This document shows positions 61,103 through 64,000 of a DNA stretch of 64,000 nt, piece after piece. A program made the translations under genes and the position numbers. Origin of the DNA: Brachyhypopomus gauderio (lineage: Eukaryota > Chordata > Actinopteri > Gymnotiformes > Hypopomidae). A model generated the notes under the pieces. That model saw only the letters and a list, made by a program, of their open reading frames with translations, was not told the origin of the DNA and made no database searches. Position 1 is the stretch's first letter. Each line of letters starts with the position of its first letter. The stretch lies in NCBI RefSeq assembly GCF_052324685.1, contig NC_135228.1, positions 16,033,611-16,097,610 on the forward strand. Direction: 5' to 3'.

Positions 61103-64000
61103 TATTGCTTTCACCTCAGATAAATAGGCAAAGATAAGGTAGATATATTGACAGGCAGACAGAGACAGATACAGCACCTGTCAAAAATACAAAAGTGTGG
61201 ATATACCTGAATCTTAAATTTTTTTTTTCAAGGTTTGGTGAAGGCCTATTATTCTTTACAAAACATAAACAAACAGTAATTAATGTCCCCACCCACAATA
61301 TGTGGCTAGTCTGAAGATGAAATAATCTAAAGCATTATTCTGTTTTAATTCGTTCAATGCTTTTTGGTTGCGGCTTTACTCTTATACACAAGGTTTCCTT
61401 TGCAACTGCATGATTTCTTCTATGTTAGCTCTGCCGTCCTCCGCTGTTCCAGATTGTGGCTATTGGAAAAGTCCAAACCATTGCCTGATATTGTTGATAG
61501 ATAGAGAGAAAATAAGACATGCCAACAGTAAAGGAGATCTGAAGCACACTCATGAAGGCACTCAGTTTTAATGAAGTATCAAATCATATTGTGATGGTTT
61601 CAGAGAGGTTTTTTCAAAAACTATATATTCAAAAATATATAGTACTGAAAAATATATAGTACTATGCTTTTTAACTTTTGTAAAGAGCATTTCTACCAGC
61701 TTTATCAGTGAACTCTAGTTAAAACTATGCAGTTAATACTTTTGTGAAAACAGGGATCTGATATTTTACTTTGTTCATTCTAGTACACATATAACAAAGC
61801 TTGTAAGATGACTGTTGGGGTATGTGTATGTGATTATATCTCTAGGAGAACGGGTCTGTGGTGTGTTCGTTGACTGCAGCCATTAAGCTTACACTGGTTT
61901 TCAGACATAAGCATGCCAGCGTCTGTGTCAGCAGTCTCACTAGTTTCTGCATGGAACCTCCAGTTCTGACCACACTACTTCCTTATTTCCTACAAGCCTC
62001 TTGGCAATCTATTCAGGAAGCAAAAGCTCCAGTGTGCATCGCAGTGTTTTATGCTCACTTACTGTTTCCCAGCAGGTCAGGGTGGGGCTTAGTTGGGAAG
62101 CCGCTAGAATTGGGATCCCTGCCACTTTCAGCGCTTGATGACATATTTGGAATCAACTCACATTATTAGTCCTACCGAATAGTTACTCTTTGACCACAAT
62201 AATCTCTTTGCTCATCAAGTTTGTTGTACATCCTTACAGAAAACGTACCTCTTTATGAGCCAATATTGTTAATGTTTTTTTTTATATACAGAATTTATAC
62301 TCGGACTGTAAAGCTGTAACTGTAAATGCGGTGTCTAATCATTCTAAATCCGTTACAAATATATTGTTTACTGCTGACACATCCATGGGGGACTTTGCCC
62401 AATTGCAGTGACCTGAACATGCCAAGGTGGCTCTGTGAAATCTGATTGAGCGTTTCCAACTGAATCAACCTCAGGATAAGTGCTTGAGTGCTAGAGATTC
62501 ACACTCTACAGTGTCTGGCACTACTGGTCTGACTTCAACCTTCCTTTGAAACAACATATAGATGGCAGTGAGAATATGTGGCCAATCTACAGTTCATGTC
62601 ATATTTCAGAGTATGAGCTTCTTTAAGAGACCCCTACTGAGAATTTTCATTAAGAAGCCATTAGGGGGTCAGAGATGTTTCTCTCTTGTTTTTTTTTTCC
62701 TTGCTTAGTTTTATATGGTTGTGAATTGTTGGTCTTCGTATGAGTTGCTATGGTACCGTGTTCTGCTGACAATTTGTTAAAATTTTATTGTGCTGATCAA
62801 ATTTTCTAAATGTCATAGCATCAAATAAAGGTTAATTATGTGATTACACTTAATTGAACCATATTTATAAAAACAAACTCCTTACAAGTAAATGGATGTT
62901 AAAATTAACATCTTACACAGAAAGTCGCTGATACACACCTAGGAACCTGATAAGCAGTGTGATATAGTTTAATAGCTCTTTCCTGGAACTATTGTTTTGT
63001 GTATAGCGAGCAAGATTTATGGTCGCATATGTTACACTGCCTGGCCATAATGAGGTTTTACATAATGAAAATGACATTTGAATTTATTTAGCCCTGAAGA
63101 CAAAGAGCCTGGGTAGGGCTGCTCGGGGGGGGGGGGGGGGGGGGGGGGGGGGTTGAGCAGGACGCAAAGTCTCTGTCATTGTGTCACAGATAAACAAGCC
63201 GGGGTAACTACCTAAGAAAAGGTCCTTTCCTCAGTCTGGGACCATGCTGTGTGTGTGTGTTAGAGTGTTCCACGGGAAACAACATTCCTCCTAGAAGCCG
63301 CAGAGGAAAGGCCTTCCACCCTGAGCCACTCTGCCACGCCCCCTTGTCTGGTCTGCATGGACAACCCTGTCTATATAACCGCCATTTGACTGGGATGAGT
63401 TTTTATGCTGAGAATTGTTACTTTACCAAAGAAAACATTATTTTACCAAAGTCAGGACTCAACTTACCTTCCAATTAGCCTGTTGTCTGTCAAGGTTTTA
63501 TTGTCAGTTAAATGTTAAATGATAACAGTTTGTAATTTATTCACCTGAATTTGTGATCAGTTGTTTTGAATGTGTTTAATTGTAAATAAACACAGCTTTT
63601 ACGTCATGCCTTGTAAAATCAAGACACGTTGTTACATTGAACTCACTGTCATTATGGGTCACAACCTTCTTCATAGTAATATCTGCATAAGATATTGGAA
63701 AACTGTAATAAAGAGAAAAAACATTAAGTTCATACTATTATGGCTGCATATTTGCAATTATACATTTTTAGCACCCTATTGTTCTGGCCCTTATTGTACA
63801 GACAATGCTACATTAAACTAGAAAATGCCGCCAAATGCCAGCAGTTTCTTTCAAATGATTTTCAACTCTGGGTTTATCCACTGAGTCATGTAGTGACTGT
63901 TCAGCCAGAGATGAGTATACAGACTGAAGGCAGAAGCTGCTACACTGAGACACATTTAAATAGTAGACTGACCTGATTTCCCTATTTGATTCTACTACTG
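61103..64000. other. Downstream flank of rhog
   Basis: No gene supported. A second AATAAA lies at about 62825. At 63335-63380 a CACGCCCCC box is followed by CTATATAACC, which could be a core promoter of a gene starting to the right, but no coding exon follows inside the window. Confidence 0.35.
63125..63152. repeat. Poly(G) run of 28
   Basis: Twenty-eight consecutive G, able to form G-quadruplex DNA. Exact length may be unreliable in sequencing. Confidence 0.9.

Overview
The window is vertebrate nuclear DNA from a teleost fish. Genes are split into short exons with GT/AG introns, there are long CA/GT microsatellites, and the repeats are typical of fish: Tc1, Harbinger- and hAT-type DNA elements, a Gypsy LTR element and L1-type LINEs. 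I cannot name the species.

Three protein-coding genes are supported. (1) An SLC6-family sodium/chloride-coupled transporter lies on + (10653-18361, 15 coding exons, 662 aa by my splice assembly). (2) stim1 lies on - (20673-37928, 12 coding exons, 653 aa short form). It encodes the ER calcium sensor of store-operated calcium entry. (3) rhog lies on + (60326-60901, one coding exon, 191 aa). From established knowledge, mammalian RHOG and STIM1 are also neighbours, so the head-to-head rhog/stim1 order supports both names. The SLC6 gene converges on the stim1 3' end. Every assigned exon joins the next in phase.

Layout. 1-10 kb: nested transposon debris. A Tc1 piece comes first. A roughly 3.1 kb element with terminal inverted repeats contains a hAT remnant that itself carries a Harbinger-type MITE. 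A decayed Gypsy element (5322 to about 9998) keeps its 5' LTR and a near-perfect tRNA-Pro primer-binding site. 10.6-18.8 kb: SLC6 gene. 20-38.2 kb: stim1, with a solo LTR in intron 1 and a minisatellite touching the SAM-exon donor. 39-50.6 kb: a dense nested array of a Harbinger-like non-autonomous family. It holds two 1.2 kb inverted arms around a 7.1 kb spacer, and the spacer contains an L1-type LINE with both ORFs open. 50.6-57.2 kb: intergenic, including a second copy of the hAT remnant with a different insertion. 57.2-61.1 kb: rhog with a probable 5' non-coding exon. 61.1-64 kb: no gene that I can support.

The most useful observations are: a stim1 exon with two alternative donors and two tandem acceptors that both keep frame, resembling STIM1/STIM1L; an in-frame upstream start in stim1 beside a start-stop uORF; two copies of one repeat that serve as empty sites for each other's insertions; and the inverted-arm structure around the intact L1. 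I found no bacterial-type system, CRISPR array or tRNA/rRNA gene.
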